Part shown: piece by piece, positions 57,808 through 64,000 of the stretch
Numbering within the stretch: position 1 is the stretch's first letter
Layout of the letters: each line of letters opens with the position of its first letter
From: Mahella australiensis 50-1 BON
GTDB lineage: Bacteria > Bacillota > Clostridia > Mahellales > Mahellaceae
DNA length: 64,000 bases
NCBI RefSeq assembly: GCF_000213255.1
Contig: NC_015520.1
Span: 2,535,349-2,599,348 of the forward strand
Reading direction: 5' to 3'
Position numbers and translations under genes: made by a program
The notes under the pieces: model-generated
What the model saw: the letters and a program-made list of their open reading frames with translations, nothing else
Told to the model about the DNA's origin: nothing
Database searches by the model: none

Positions 57808-57844
57808 GAAAAATTTTTGTCCTACCCATAGGTGAAGCTAGGGG

Positions 57845-58213
57845 CTACCGTACTTGTTTTGGTTCCCGGTGTTGCTCGATATATTTGCGAAGAGTTATAC
57901 CATCGTTTTGTGGCACCCATTCGACAGTTTCCGTACCGTCCGGGTTTTGGACTGTGCACAAATGCAGTTCAATGATACTCATGCATTCAAATTCAGCTTC
58001 GTTGCCACGCGATTCCAATATACCGCCGGTTATCTGATATCTCTTGCCGCGGATATCGCCGGATTCGCACTGCAGAAAATCATCTTTAATCCTTTTTTCT
58101 GCACTCCGTTTCTCTATTGTTTCTGCTACGACTCGCTTAACTTCGTCTACCATTAATTTGTGTTCAACCAGGTCTCTGGCCGCCGTTTCGGTAAATATAA
58201 GCCTTACGTGCAT
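57845..58213 (-). CDS. Small hypothetical protein, DUF4258/toxin-like fold
   Basis: 122 residues: LIFTETAARDLVEHKLMVDEVKRVVAETIEKR at the N-terminus, then strands (RGKRYQITGGILESRGN, FECMSIIELHLCTVQNPDG). The helix-then-strand order resembles the two similar-sized genes nearby. It is the last gene of the replication operon, ending shortly before promoter B. Function not recognised. Confidence 0.5.
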   Translation of the reverse strand: MHVRLIFTETAARDLVEHKLMVDEVKRVVAETIEKRSAEKRIKDDFLQCESGDIRGKRYQITGGILESRGNEAEFECMSIIELHLCTVQNPDGTETVEWVPQNDGITLRKYIEQHREPKQVR

Positions 58214-58240
58214 AAAGCCTGCTCCTTTCTTTTAAAAAAA

Positions 58241-58274
58241 TATAGGAGGTAAGATTTCGCTCCTACCTCCTATA
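58241..58274 (-). terminator. Terminator before the 122-residue protein gene
   Basis: TATAGGAGGTA and TACCTCCTATA (11-bp perfect stem, 12-base loop) followed on the minus strand by seven T residues. The stem contains an AGGAGGT that would be hidden in the hairpin. Confidence 0.85.
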
Positions 58275-58279
58275 TTCTA

Positions 58280-58636
58280 TCACTTTGCGGTAGTGCCCGC
58301 AAAATTGAACAGGCTTTCTTGAACAGGCACCCACACCTCAGCATCATCCTGTTTGGTTGGTACCATATCCGCACTGTCCAGCACCGTCATAATGTCTATA
58401 CTTGGCTCATAGCGGCAATGGAACTGTGCCACAAATGATATGCCCTGATTGCCGTCATGGACAACAACATATTGGTTATCCTTGACGGTATCGCCTAAGC
58501 CGTCTTCTGCCCCCTCCAGAGCTGCTATGACCGCTCCCGGCAATACTTCTCTCTCAGTGCAGCGCTTTATCGCGTGCTTGGAGAAGTACACCGCGAAATC
58601 AAATCCGAACAATGATATGTTATATATTCCTTTCAT
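58280..58636 (-). CDS. DUF4258-like small protein
   Basis: 118 residues, AGAAAGGAG before the ATG. FSKHAIKRCTEREVLPGAVIAALEGAEDG and QYVVVHDGNQGISFVAQF match the DUF4258 plan (Lys-His-Ala...R, helix, strands), like 55616-55939. Possibly a family of element-encoded toxin-like or RNA-binding proteins. Confidence 0.55.
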   Translation of the reverse strand: MKGIYNISLFGFDFAVYFSKHAIKRCTEREVLPGAVIAALEGAEDGLGDTVKDNQYVVVHDGNQGISFVAQFHCRYEPSIDIMTVLDSADMVPTKQDDAEVWVPVQESLFNFAGTTAK

Positions 58637-58657
58637 GAAAATTTCTCCTTTCTTTTT

Positions 58658-58834
58658 TCAGTTGCAGGCGCTCCAGCCGCAGCTGTAGCATGTTACACAT
58701 CCGCCTTCGTGTGCTAATCTGTCACCGCATTCCGGGCAAATACCGTTATAAACCAGCAATCGTACCAGCTTTTGCCCGTCTATTGTGCCCTTCTTAACCT
58801 CTTGCCACAATTCTTCCAGTTGTTCTTTAGACAT
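58658..58834 (-). CDS. Small zinc-ribbon protein
   Basis: 58 residues from the ATG at 58834. N-terminal helix (KEQLEELWQEVKKGTIDGQKLVRLL) and a four-cysteine ribbon, CPECGDRLAHEGGCVTCYSCGWSACN. The helix-ribbon form is common in plasmid-encoded regulators. It directly follows the primase gene. Confidence 0.65.
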   Translation of the reverse strand: MSKEQLEELWQEVKKGTIDGQKLVRLLVYNGICPECGDRLAHEGGCVTCYSCGWSACN

Positions 58835-58853
58835 TTGTTTTTTTCTCCTTTCT

Positions 58854-59951
58854 TTATTTCGCACCGAATATACGTTTCAATAACGATACCTTCCTGCCGG
58901 TTATCTCTATGTTTGCACCCGACAGAATGGCATCATCTATTCCTTTGCCCATACCGGGATGCCAGCAGGCCGTTGCGGTTTTAATGCCGGCTTTCTTCAG
59001 AGATGCGTGCAAATGTTTTATGGCTTCTTCGACATGTTCGTTCCTCACGAAATCCATATCAAAAGCCACTACAGCTTCTTTTATACCCATCTGCTTCAGC
59101 TGCTCGGCTAAACCTTTCGTGGCGTTTACCCCGGCTACACCTATAAACGTATGGCCGGTTAAAAATGATGCCACATCGGCTTTAAGCGGTCCTTCTGTGA
59201 TCCATACTTCATCATCAATACCGTACGATGTATGGACCCAGCTTTTAGCCGACACGCTGTTGTCTTTATCCGGCATGGAAAACCAACGGTATTTGCCACC
59301 GATACCCGGGCTGTCAAGCCTGACCTGCATACCCTGTATACGACCTTCCACGTCCCGAACGGGTATGAGATAACCTGCACTACCGTAAAAATCCCAATTG
59401 CCGTTATCATCCGTGTAAAACCCGGGGACGCCTTTAAGCATATGTCCTGTCTGTATTAAAGCACGGCAAATGCTTTGGCGTGCCGCCGCTTCCTGCGGTA
59501 CGGAACGGTATCCGCGGGATATGATCTCTTTTACGGTAAGCCCGCGCCGCCGCAGATCGGCAGTATGGTTAATATACAGCTCGAGTTTTTTCAGTAGCGC
59601 GGTATACGTCTCATCCCTGGTTTTTATATCCGCCGTATCCGGTACATTAACGACCGAAGGTTTGACTGCTGTGTGCGATACAGGAGCATCGTTTATAAGC
59701 TCACGGTATGCTTCTTTTGTGTCTATACCGGTCGCTTTTGCATACAGGCCGATCGCATATCCCCCTATGCCGCAGCGTGTGCAGTAATACTTATCCTCAA
59801 CTATATTGAGGTACAAGTGTTTATGCCGCTTATCGTTACTGTCACCGCAAATAGGGCAACGTGCAACGTACTCGGTTCGGGTCTTAGGCTGGGGTGTCAA
59901 TCCCAGCCTGTCTGCTACGTCCAGTATGTGTATTTCCTTTATGTCGCTCAT
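58854..59951 (-). CDS. DnaG-type DNA primase (CHC2 zinc finger and Toprim)
   Basis: 365 residues. N-terminal zinc finger CPICGDSND...YYCTRCGIGG; Toprim region with EVWITEGPLKADVASFL (catalytic Glu), GVAGVNATKG and VVAFDMDF (DxD). Shorter than chromosomal DnaG (about 600 residues), lacking the helicase-binding domain, as in phage and plasmid primases. It overlaps the nucleotidase gene by four bases. It would prime replication of the element after transfer. Confidence 0.88.
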   Translation of the reverse strand: MSDIKEIHILDVADRLGLTPQPKTRTEYVARCPICGDSNDKRHKHLYLNIVEDKYYCTRCGIGGYAIGLYAKATGIDTKEAYRELINDAPVSHTAVKPSVVNVPDTADIKTRDETYTALLKKLELYINHTADLRRRGLTVKEIISRGYRSVPQEAAARQSICRALIQTGHMLKGVPGFYTDDNGNWDFYGSAGYLIPVRDVEGRIQGMQVRLDSPGIGGKYRWFSMPDKDNSVSAKSWVHTSYGIDDEVWITEGPLKADVASFLTGHTFIGVAGVNATKGLAEQLKQMGIKEAVVAFDMDFVRNEHVEEAIKHLHASLKKAGIKTATACWHPGMGKGIDDAILSGANIEITGRKVSLLKRIFGAK

Positions 59952-60490
59952 AGACTTCTACCTCCAATCATGTAATGTATGACGTTTTTGTGCCGGATAT
60001 CGGCATTATACGGCCACTCAGGGACAAACACCGGCCTACCGGCTTTCAGCAGTGCCCTTATCTCGGCCGGATTATCTTCTATGTACACGTCAGCTTCTAC
60101 AAGAAGCTTGTTGTGTACGTAAAAGACCGGGTATACCAATTCGTATCTTGCCAGCCAGTCTTCTGTTATTTTCGATAGCGCCGGATGCCGGGTTGTGGCA
60201 AGTACCACTTCGGCTTGCATAGCTGAAATATACTCTGCCAAGCTTAAGGTTTCAGTTATCGGTTTAGCTTTGACCATGGCGCTTTGCCCGTCGTAGCCGA
60301 ACCAAAAGTCCTCATTTAGCTTTTTGTTGGGGTATTTATCTGTACAATATCCCATTCTTTTCAGTTCCGCATTGGTGTTTGCAAGAGTATTGTCGATATC
60401 AATGCAGACTATTTTGCCCGCGGTACTGCGCAGCAAGTGTACAGCGCTGTTTAATTCTTCTTCTCTCACTATTATGTCAACCTCGCGCAT
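59948..60490 (-). CDS. HAD-superfamily 5'-nucleotidase-like protein
   Basis: 180 residues. HAD motif I IVCIDIDNTLANTNAELKRMG, motif II VVLATTRHP (Thr), and motif IV in DVYIEDNPAEIRALLKAG. This resembles 5'(3')-deoxyribonucleotidases (NT5C type). Coupled to the primase gene by an ATGA overlap, it may control nucleotide pools or clean DNA 5' ends during replication. Confidence 0.75.
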   Translation of the reverse strand: MREVDIIVREEELNSAVHLLRSTAGKIVCIDIDNTLANTNAELKRMGYCTDKYPNKKLNEDFWFGYDGQSAMVKAKPITETLSLAEYISAMQAEVVLATTRHPALSKITEDWLARYELVYPVFYVHNKLLVEADVYIEDNPAEIRALLKAGRPVFVPEWPYNADIRHKNVIHYMIGGRSL

Positions 60491-60504
60491 ATGGCACCTG
60501 CTTT

Positions 60505-60939
60505 CTACAGCAACCCGGCTGCATGCATACTGTAGTGTTTTTTATAGCCTATGATTATGCTGTCTAAGACTTGTATGCCAAGAACATCCCCCGCCTTGGC
60601 AACCTGTTTTGCCGTGGCAATATCGTCGCTGCTGGGGGTGGGATCTCCACTTGGGTGGTTATGTGCCAAGATTATTTTTGCCGCATTAACCAAAATAGCT
60701 GCTTTGAACACTTCCCTCGGATGGCTCACGGTTAAATCCAAGCATCCGATTGAGATTGTGCTAATGCCGATAACGGTATTCTTAACATCTAAGAATAACA
60801 CGGCAAACATTTCCCTATCGGCGCCGACGAAGTATTCCTGTGCTATTTCGGCCGCATCGGTATCGTACAAGACGCGGCCATAGTTTTCTTCCCTTTCTCT
60901 GACCAGTGCAACCTTGTATACGGGCAGATATCCTTCCAT
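60505..60939 (-). CDS. radC: RadC-like JAB-domain protein
   Basis: 144 residues, essentially the JAB/MPN domain of RadC: EYFVGADREMFAVLFLDVKNTVIG, HPREVFKAAILVNAAKIILAHNHPSGDPTPSSDD (HxHPSGxxxPSxxD metal motif intact) and DSIIIGYKKHYSM. The N-terminal HhH region of chromosomal RadC is absent. RadC domain proteins are frequent on plasmids and ICEs. Confidence 0.92.
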   Translation of the reverse strand: MEGYLPVYKVALVREREENYGRVLYDTDAAEIAQEYFVGADREMFAVLFLDVKNTVIGISTISIGCLDLTVSHPREVFKAAILVNAAKIILAHNHPSGDPTPSSDDIATAKQVAKAGDVLGIQVLDSIIIGYKKHYSMHAAGLL

Positions 60940-60975
60940 TTTTTCTTTCTCCTTTCTTTTTTAGAAAAATAAAAA

Positions 60976-61007
60976 GGCAGCACAGCGCATAATACGGCTA
61001 TACTGCC
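60976..61007 (-). terminator. Terminator between dnaN and radC
   Basis: GGCAGTATAGCCG...CGCTGTGCTGCC on the minus strand, then TTTTTATTTTTC. The arms resemble the leader terminators. Confidence 0.8.
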
Positions 61008-61026
61008 TTTTTGTCTAAATTTCAAC

Positions 61027-62151
61027 TTATTTGTTTAATCGTATGGGCAAGATGTAATATAAATATTCCTGCTCTTCTACTGGTTGCACCAGGATGGGGT
61101 CTGCACTCGAACCGAAGCTAAGCACTATCTGGTCATCACCGATTACAGACAAGACATCGCTCAGGTACTTTCCATTTAGCCCAACCTTTGCATCTTCACC
61201 TTCACAATCTACCGCTATCCTGTCACTGACCTTGGCAATATCAACAGATGTGTTGAGTAACAGGTAATTATTCGTCACTTCCAATTTGAGAAGCGTTGAA
61301 TTGCCTGCCTGTGCTACTGTAACATCTCTACCCACGGCGGATCTCATATCTTCGGTAAACAGGGTCATCCGGGATTTGCGGTCTTCCAGCGCTTCATCGA
61401 TTAGTCCTTTATAATCAATGTATTTGCCGTTTAACAACACGGCGGTAAATATAATTCCCCCGTCGGCTGTGTTAAACCGGATAACTTTATTGCCAAGACT
61501 AATCTTTACGTCGCCATTGCCTACCGGCAATATCTTTGCGAGCGTAGCAAGTGATTTAGCCGGTATTATGGCCGTACCGTTGTAACCCGCCGTGTTTGTT
61601 ACAACACTGCATCGTTGTGCTATCCGGTAGCCGTCAATAGCGGTCATAACAAGGTTGGTGCCTTCTAATTCCATTGCCACACCTGTCAGTATCTCTTGGG
61701 CGCTCTGGTCCGGTGCTGCAAACAGCGATGTGCCTTTTATCATGCTTTTGAGCACATCTGCCGGAATGCTAAATTCCGCACCGGTTTCAACAGCAGGCGG
61801 AGACGGGAAATCTTTTGCCGGTAGCGTTGCCAGCGTTATTTCTGATAGCCCGGCTGTTATAACCACGTTGCCTTGATTATCAGTTTTTATGGTTACCGGC
61901 CCTTCCGGCAAACTGCTAACTATATCAATCAGCAGCTTGCCGTTCGTTACTATGGCGCCCGTCTCAGTTACCTTGGCCGCTTTTGAGACTGCGATGTGCG
62001 TGACAGTATTTGTCGCATCGGCCGTCAGCATATTACCGGTTGCCGATAACTTAACACCTTCCAATACTGGCAATACGGATCTGGTTGCCAGCGCTTTGCC
62101 TGCTGTGGCCACTACTGTTTCCAGATTGTCCTTTTCAATTTCTACATACAT
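61027..62151 (-). CDS. dnaN: DNA polymerase III beta sliding clamp, element-encoded
   Basis: 374 residues, full length for a clamp with three domains. N-terminus MYVEIEKDNLETVVATAGKA, LPVLEGVKLSATGNMLT; domain 2 IPADVLKSMIKGTSLFAAPDQS and MTAIDGYRIAQR; C-terminus YYILPIRL close to the canonical MPMRL-type end. A second clamp on a mobile element suggests that it recruits host polymerase to its own replication. Confidence 0.95.
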   Translation of the reverse strand: MYVEIEKDNLETVVATAGKALATRSVLPVLEGVKLSATGNMLTADATNTVTHIAVSKAAKVTETGAIVTNGKLLIDIVSSLPEGPVTIKTDNQGNVVITAGLSEITLATLPAKDFPSPPAVETGAEFSIPADVLKSMIKGTSLFAAPDQSAQEILTGVAMELEGTNLVMTAIDGYRIAQRCSVVTNTAGYNGTAIIPAKSLATLAKILPVGNGDVKISLGNKVIRFNTADGGIIFTAVLLNGKYIDYKGLIDEALEDRKSRMTLFTEDMRSAVGRDVTVAQAGNSTLLKLEVTNNYLLLNTSVDIAKVSDRIAVDCEGEDAKVGLNGKYLSDVLSVIGDDQIVLSFGSSADPILVQPVEEQEYLYYILPIRLNK

Positions 62152-62186
62152 TTTTTATTCCCCTTTCTTTTTTTGAAAAAATAAAA

Positions 62187-62224
62187 AAAGAGGTCTAAAT
62201 ACTGATTTGTATTTAGACCTCTTT
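62187..62224 (-). terminator. Terminator before dnaN
   Basis: A perfect 16-bp stem (AAAGAGGTCTAAATAC and its complement) with a 6-base loop, followed on the minus strand by TTTATTTTTTC. Confidence 0.9.
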
Positions 62225-62228
62225 CTCC

Positions 62229-62366
62229 TTACTTTTTTGCCGGTATTTTCGGTTGGTTAGTGTCTTCCCGCAGGGTATGTAAGACACAGGCCAAAACCTT
62301 GTCGGCATATGCTGCATACACGCATTTTTCAGCATGTACGCAGCTTAAGCATTTGTTTTGTTGCAT
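62229..62366 (-). CDS. Small cysteine-containing protein
   Basis: 45 codons from the ATG at 62366, behind AACAGGAGGTAGGCTT: MQQNKCLSCVHAEKCVYAAY then ADKVLACVLHTLREDTNQ. Three early cysteines (CxxC...C) and a fourth later could bind zinc or an Fe-S cluster. The spacing between ssb and the terminator before dnaN fits a real gene. Confidence 0.6.
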   Translation of the reverse strand: MQQNKCLSCVHAEKCVYAAYADKVLACVLHTLREDTNQPKIPAKK

Positions 62367-62380
62367 AAGCCTACCTCCTG

Positions 62381-62791
62381 TTAAAACGGCAGATCTTCTT
62401 CCTCGGATATACCGAGGTCGGTAAAGCCGCTCAAGTCTGCCTCAGGTATTGGTTCCTGTGCAGAATCAGAATGCTGTGGCCGGGCTAATAACTGAAGCTC
62501 CTCAGCTATTATCTCAGTCGCATATCTGTTGCGGCCTTCCGTATCCTGCCATGTCCGGGTTTGCAGGCGGCCAGATACGGCTACCTGCCGGCCTTTTTCG
62601 CAGTATTTTGCAACTACGTTCTCGGCCAGCTTCCCCCAGACAATAACCGGCAGAAAATCAGCGTCCGGTTGCCCTTGCTGTTTAACCCTGCGGTCGACAG
62701 CAAGGCGGAATGATGCTATGGATGTGCCGTTTTGCGTCTGTCTGATTTCCGGATCGGCCGTTAACCGGCCGATCAATACTACTTTATTCAT
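62381..62791 (-). CDS. ssb: Single-stranded DNA-binding protein
   Basis: 136 residues from the ATG at 62791, with AAGGAGG before it. OB fold MNKVVLIGRLTADPEIRQTQ, FRLAVDRR, FLPVIVWGKLAENVVAKYCEKGRQVAVSGRL, and the acidic tip EEEDLPF used to bind partner proteins. Coats the single strand during conjugation and replication. Confidence 0.95.
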   Translation of the reverse strand: MNKVVLIGRLTADPEIRQTQNGTSIASFRLAVDRRVKQQGQPDADFLPVIVWGKLAENVVAKYCEKGRQVAVSGRLQTRTWQDTEGRNRYATEIIAEELQLLARPQHSDSAQEPIPEADLSGFTDLGISEEEDLPF

Positions 62792-62820
62792 AGGATAAAA
62801 CCTCCTTAAAAAATTAAAAA

Positions 62821-62858
62821 AACAGCCTAAAAGCTTTCTTTTTTTGCCTTTAGACTGT
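62821..62858 (-). terminator. Terminator before ssb
   Basis: AACAGTCTAAAGG pairs with CTTTTAGGCTGTT on the minus strand (12-13 bp with one mismatch), followed by a T run. Confidence 0.8.
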
Positions 62859-62919
62859 TTTCTTCTTACCTTAAAATTTAGGACAAGACGGTAAACATTA
62901 TTTTTTCGGATTTGCTTCT

Positions 62920-63420
62920 TTATAGCAGTTTGATAAAGCCAATCATCGCTGCCATACCGGCTATAACAGTGCCAACCGTCCACATGAGATTTTTGGACAA
63001 GCCTTTTTGGATATCTTTGATCTCCGCTGTCATATCGGCACGTAGCTCCTTGAACTCCGCCGCCATATCGGCACGCAGCTCCTTGTTCTCCGCCGCCATA
63101 TCGGCACGCAGCCCCTTGTTCTCCGCCGCCATATCGGCACGCAGCCCCTTGTTCTCCGCCGCCATATCGGCACGCAGCTCCTTGTTTTCCGTCGTCATAT
63201 CGGCACGCAGCTCCTTGATCTCCGCCGTTAGGTCAGTGCGTGTTCTCTCAACGCTGGTACGGACTTCCTTGATCTCCACCGTTAGGTCAGAGCGCAAACC
63301 GTCTATTTTTTGATCCAGTCGATTCAATCTGTCATCGATCCTGTTAGGCCGAAAGTCTATCGGTTCCTCATAATTATAAGTCTCAGCTTTTTCTTTAACT
63401 TCTTTATTTTCTTCGCCCAT
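62920..63420 (-). CDS. Coiled-coil protein with 11-residue repeats and C-terminal membrane helix, copy 2
   Basis: About 166 residues from the ATG at 63420 (GAGGAGG seven bases before). Same head (PIDFRPNRIDDRLNRLDQKIDGL) and same tail (DIQKGLSKNLMWTVGTVIAG) as 44955-45458, but a different series of TAENKELRADM-type units, including three identical AAENKGLRADM/AAENKEL units. It heads the replication operon directly behind leader RNA copy C. The changing repeat number points to slippage or recombination in a tether-like protein. Confidence 0.75.
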   Translation of the reverse strand: MGEENKEVKEKAETYNYEEPIDFRPNRIDDRLNRLDQKIDGLRSDLTVEIKEVRTSVERTRTDLTAEIKELRADMTTENKELRADMAAENKGLRADMAAENKGLRADMAAENKELRADMAAEFKELRADMTAEIKDIQKGLSKNLMWTVGTVIAGMAAMIGFIKLL

Positions 63421-63478
63421 GGCTTTCGCCTCCTCAATCATATTATACCACTTCTCCTTTCCGTTTTAAACATAAAAA

Positions 63479-63693
63479 GGCAGCACAAACACACTTGGCT
63501 TGTACTGCCTTTTAGTCTCAAATCCAACTTATGTTTTTTTGCCGGCAGAATGTCCGGCATTAACATAACACCCCTGCTCCTCGCATGGTGTTATTTGCTG
63601 CCACCCACAGAGTGGACCCGCATTAGGTTGCGGCGTTGGACAGCTCGGGCTTCCAAAACTGTTTCAGCTTTGTTATCCCAAACAATACTTTAC
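63479..63693 (-). ncRNA. Repeated structured leader RNA, copy C
   Basis: About 210 nt with the shared blocks CCAACGCCGCAACCTAATGC, GTCCACTCTGTGGGTGGCAG, the variable stem (ATAACACC/GGTGTTAT), GCCGG...CCGGC, and the final terminator. The 5' hairpin differs from copies A and B (CTGAAACAGTTTTGG). Promoter at 63700-63727. Confidence 0.8.
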
Positions 63694-63699
63694 ACTTGT

Positions 63700-63727
63700 A
63701 GTATATCATGCTTTCTGAATTTTGCAA
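63700..63727 (-). promoter_or_regulatory. Promoter of leader RNA copy C
   Basis: Minus strand TTGCAA (63727-63722), 16 bases, TATACT (63705-63700). Confidence 0.75.
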
Positions 63728-63775
63728 TAGTTTTTTTATATTTTGCTATTATGTACAAAGATCCCATTAGTTGCC

Positions 63776-64000
63776 TTACTCATGAATAAATTTACCTTCT
63801 GTTCTTTTCTCTTTCCTGTATTTTTGCTTATCCTTTTCTCTGCTCATCCAAAACAATTCGGATATGTCCCTGAACAACGTTTCCTTATCGTCCTCCGGCA
63901 CATCATCATTCATAAAGAACTGGTCAATATGTTCTATAAAGTCTTCATATTGGCTCAAGTCGCGTTTTGTTACAGGATATCTTTGGGCATATTCTTCGGG
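63776..64000 (-). CDS. C-terminal part of an unknown acidic protein (runs off the window)
   Basis: The frame is open from the right edge: PEEYAQRYPVTKRDLSQYED, then FIEHIDQFFMNDDVPEDDKETL and a basic tail (REKDKQKYRKEKRTEGKFIHE). At least 74 codons; no start is in the window. Family not recognised. It is the next gene upstream of promoter C, read in the same direction. Confidence 0.6.
   Translation of the reverse strand, partial: PEEYAQRYPVTKRDLSQYEDFIEHIDQFFMNDDVPEDDKETLFRDISELFWMSREKDKQKYRKEKRTEGKFIHE

Noticed and set aside
45517-63700. Three repeated segments first considered as insertion sequences
   Set aside because: No terminal inverted repeats, no ORF and no target duplications; promoters, covariation and terminators fit an RNA gene better.

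Overview
The window looks like chromosome from a spore-forming, low-to-mid GC Firmicute (class Clostridia). Evidence: a YtcP/LplB-type sugar ABC transporter, spmA/spmB, a cotJA-cotJB-cotJC spore-coat operon, a c-di-AMP (ydaO) riboswitch, and Gram-positive ribosome binding sites with many TTG/GTG starts. The gene set is compatible with a thermophilic anaerobe near Mahella/Thermoanaerobacterales, but the species is an inference.

Layout. 1-6.34 kb is ordinary chromosome: ABC transporter, an orphan c-di-AMP riboswitch, comB, spmBA and cotJ. cotJC breaks off at its conserved GTEEFA segment. From there to the right edge (about 57.6 kb) the content is that of one large mobile element, and all its genes read on the minus strand. 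Its left end carries a small protein, a LexA-type DNA-binding-domain-only protein with an SOS-like box in its own promoter, and an IscB insertion element. Then come (leftmost = downstream) an HD-GYP protein and a Replic_Relax-like protein; a RusA-like protein; a ParM/ParR partition cassette with ten TGTTTAC boxes; two consecutive Tad (type IVb pilus) gene sets separated by a 1465-residue surface protein; an adhesin cargo module; a glycosyltransferase cut in two by a second, complete IscB element; a lysozyme/M23 protein; toxin-antitoxin genes; a type IV secretion core (VirB2-, PrgI/VirB3-, VirB4- and VirB6-like); and a replication module (primase, RadC, DnaN clamp, SSB). No relaxase of a classic family, coupling ATPase or integrase is visible, so the element probably continues past 64 kb.

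How it may work together. The transfer, pilus and wall-hydrolase genes suggest an integrated conjugative element or integrated plasmid. It would make its own adhesion pili and surface proteins for mating contact, replicate with its own clamp and SSB, and partition with ParMR. The 38-63 kb block is regulated in an unusual way. Three copies of a structured leader RNA of about 200 nt, each with its own promoter, head three gene sets. Strong intrinsic terminators sit between many of the tightly packed genes, often right before the next ribosome binding site. I infer a processive antitermination system and regard this as the best candidate for an undescribed system here.

A second theme is IscB biology. 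There are two iscB genes with omega-RNA (HEARO) regions, one ORF-less element that keeps the omega-RNA, and one 44-bp remnant. In three cases the empty site can be reconstructed, giving the expected guide sequence and the adjacent target motif.
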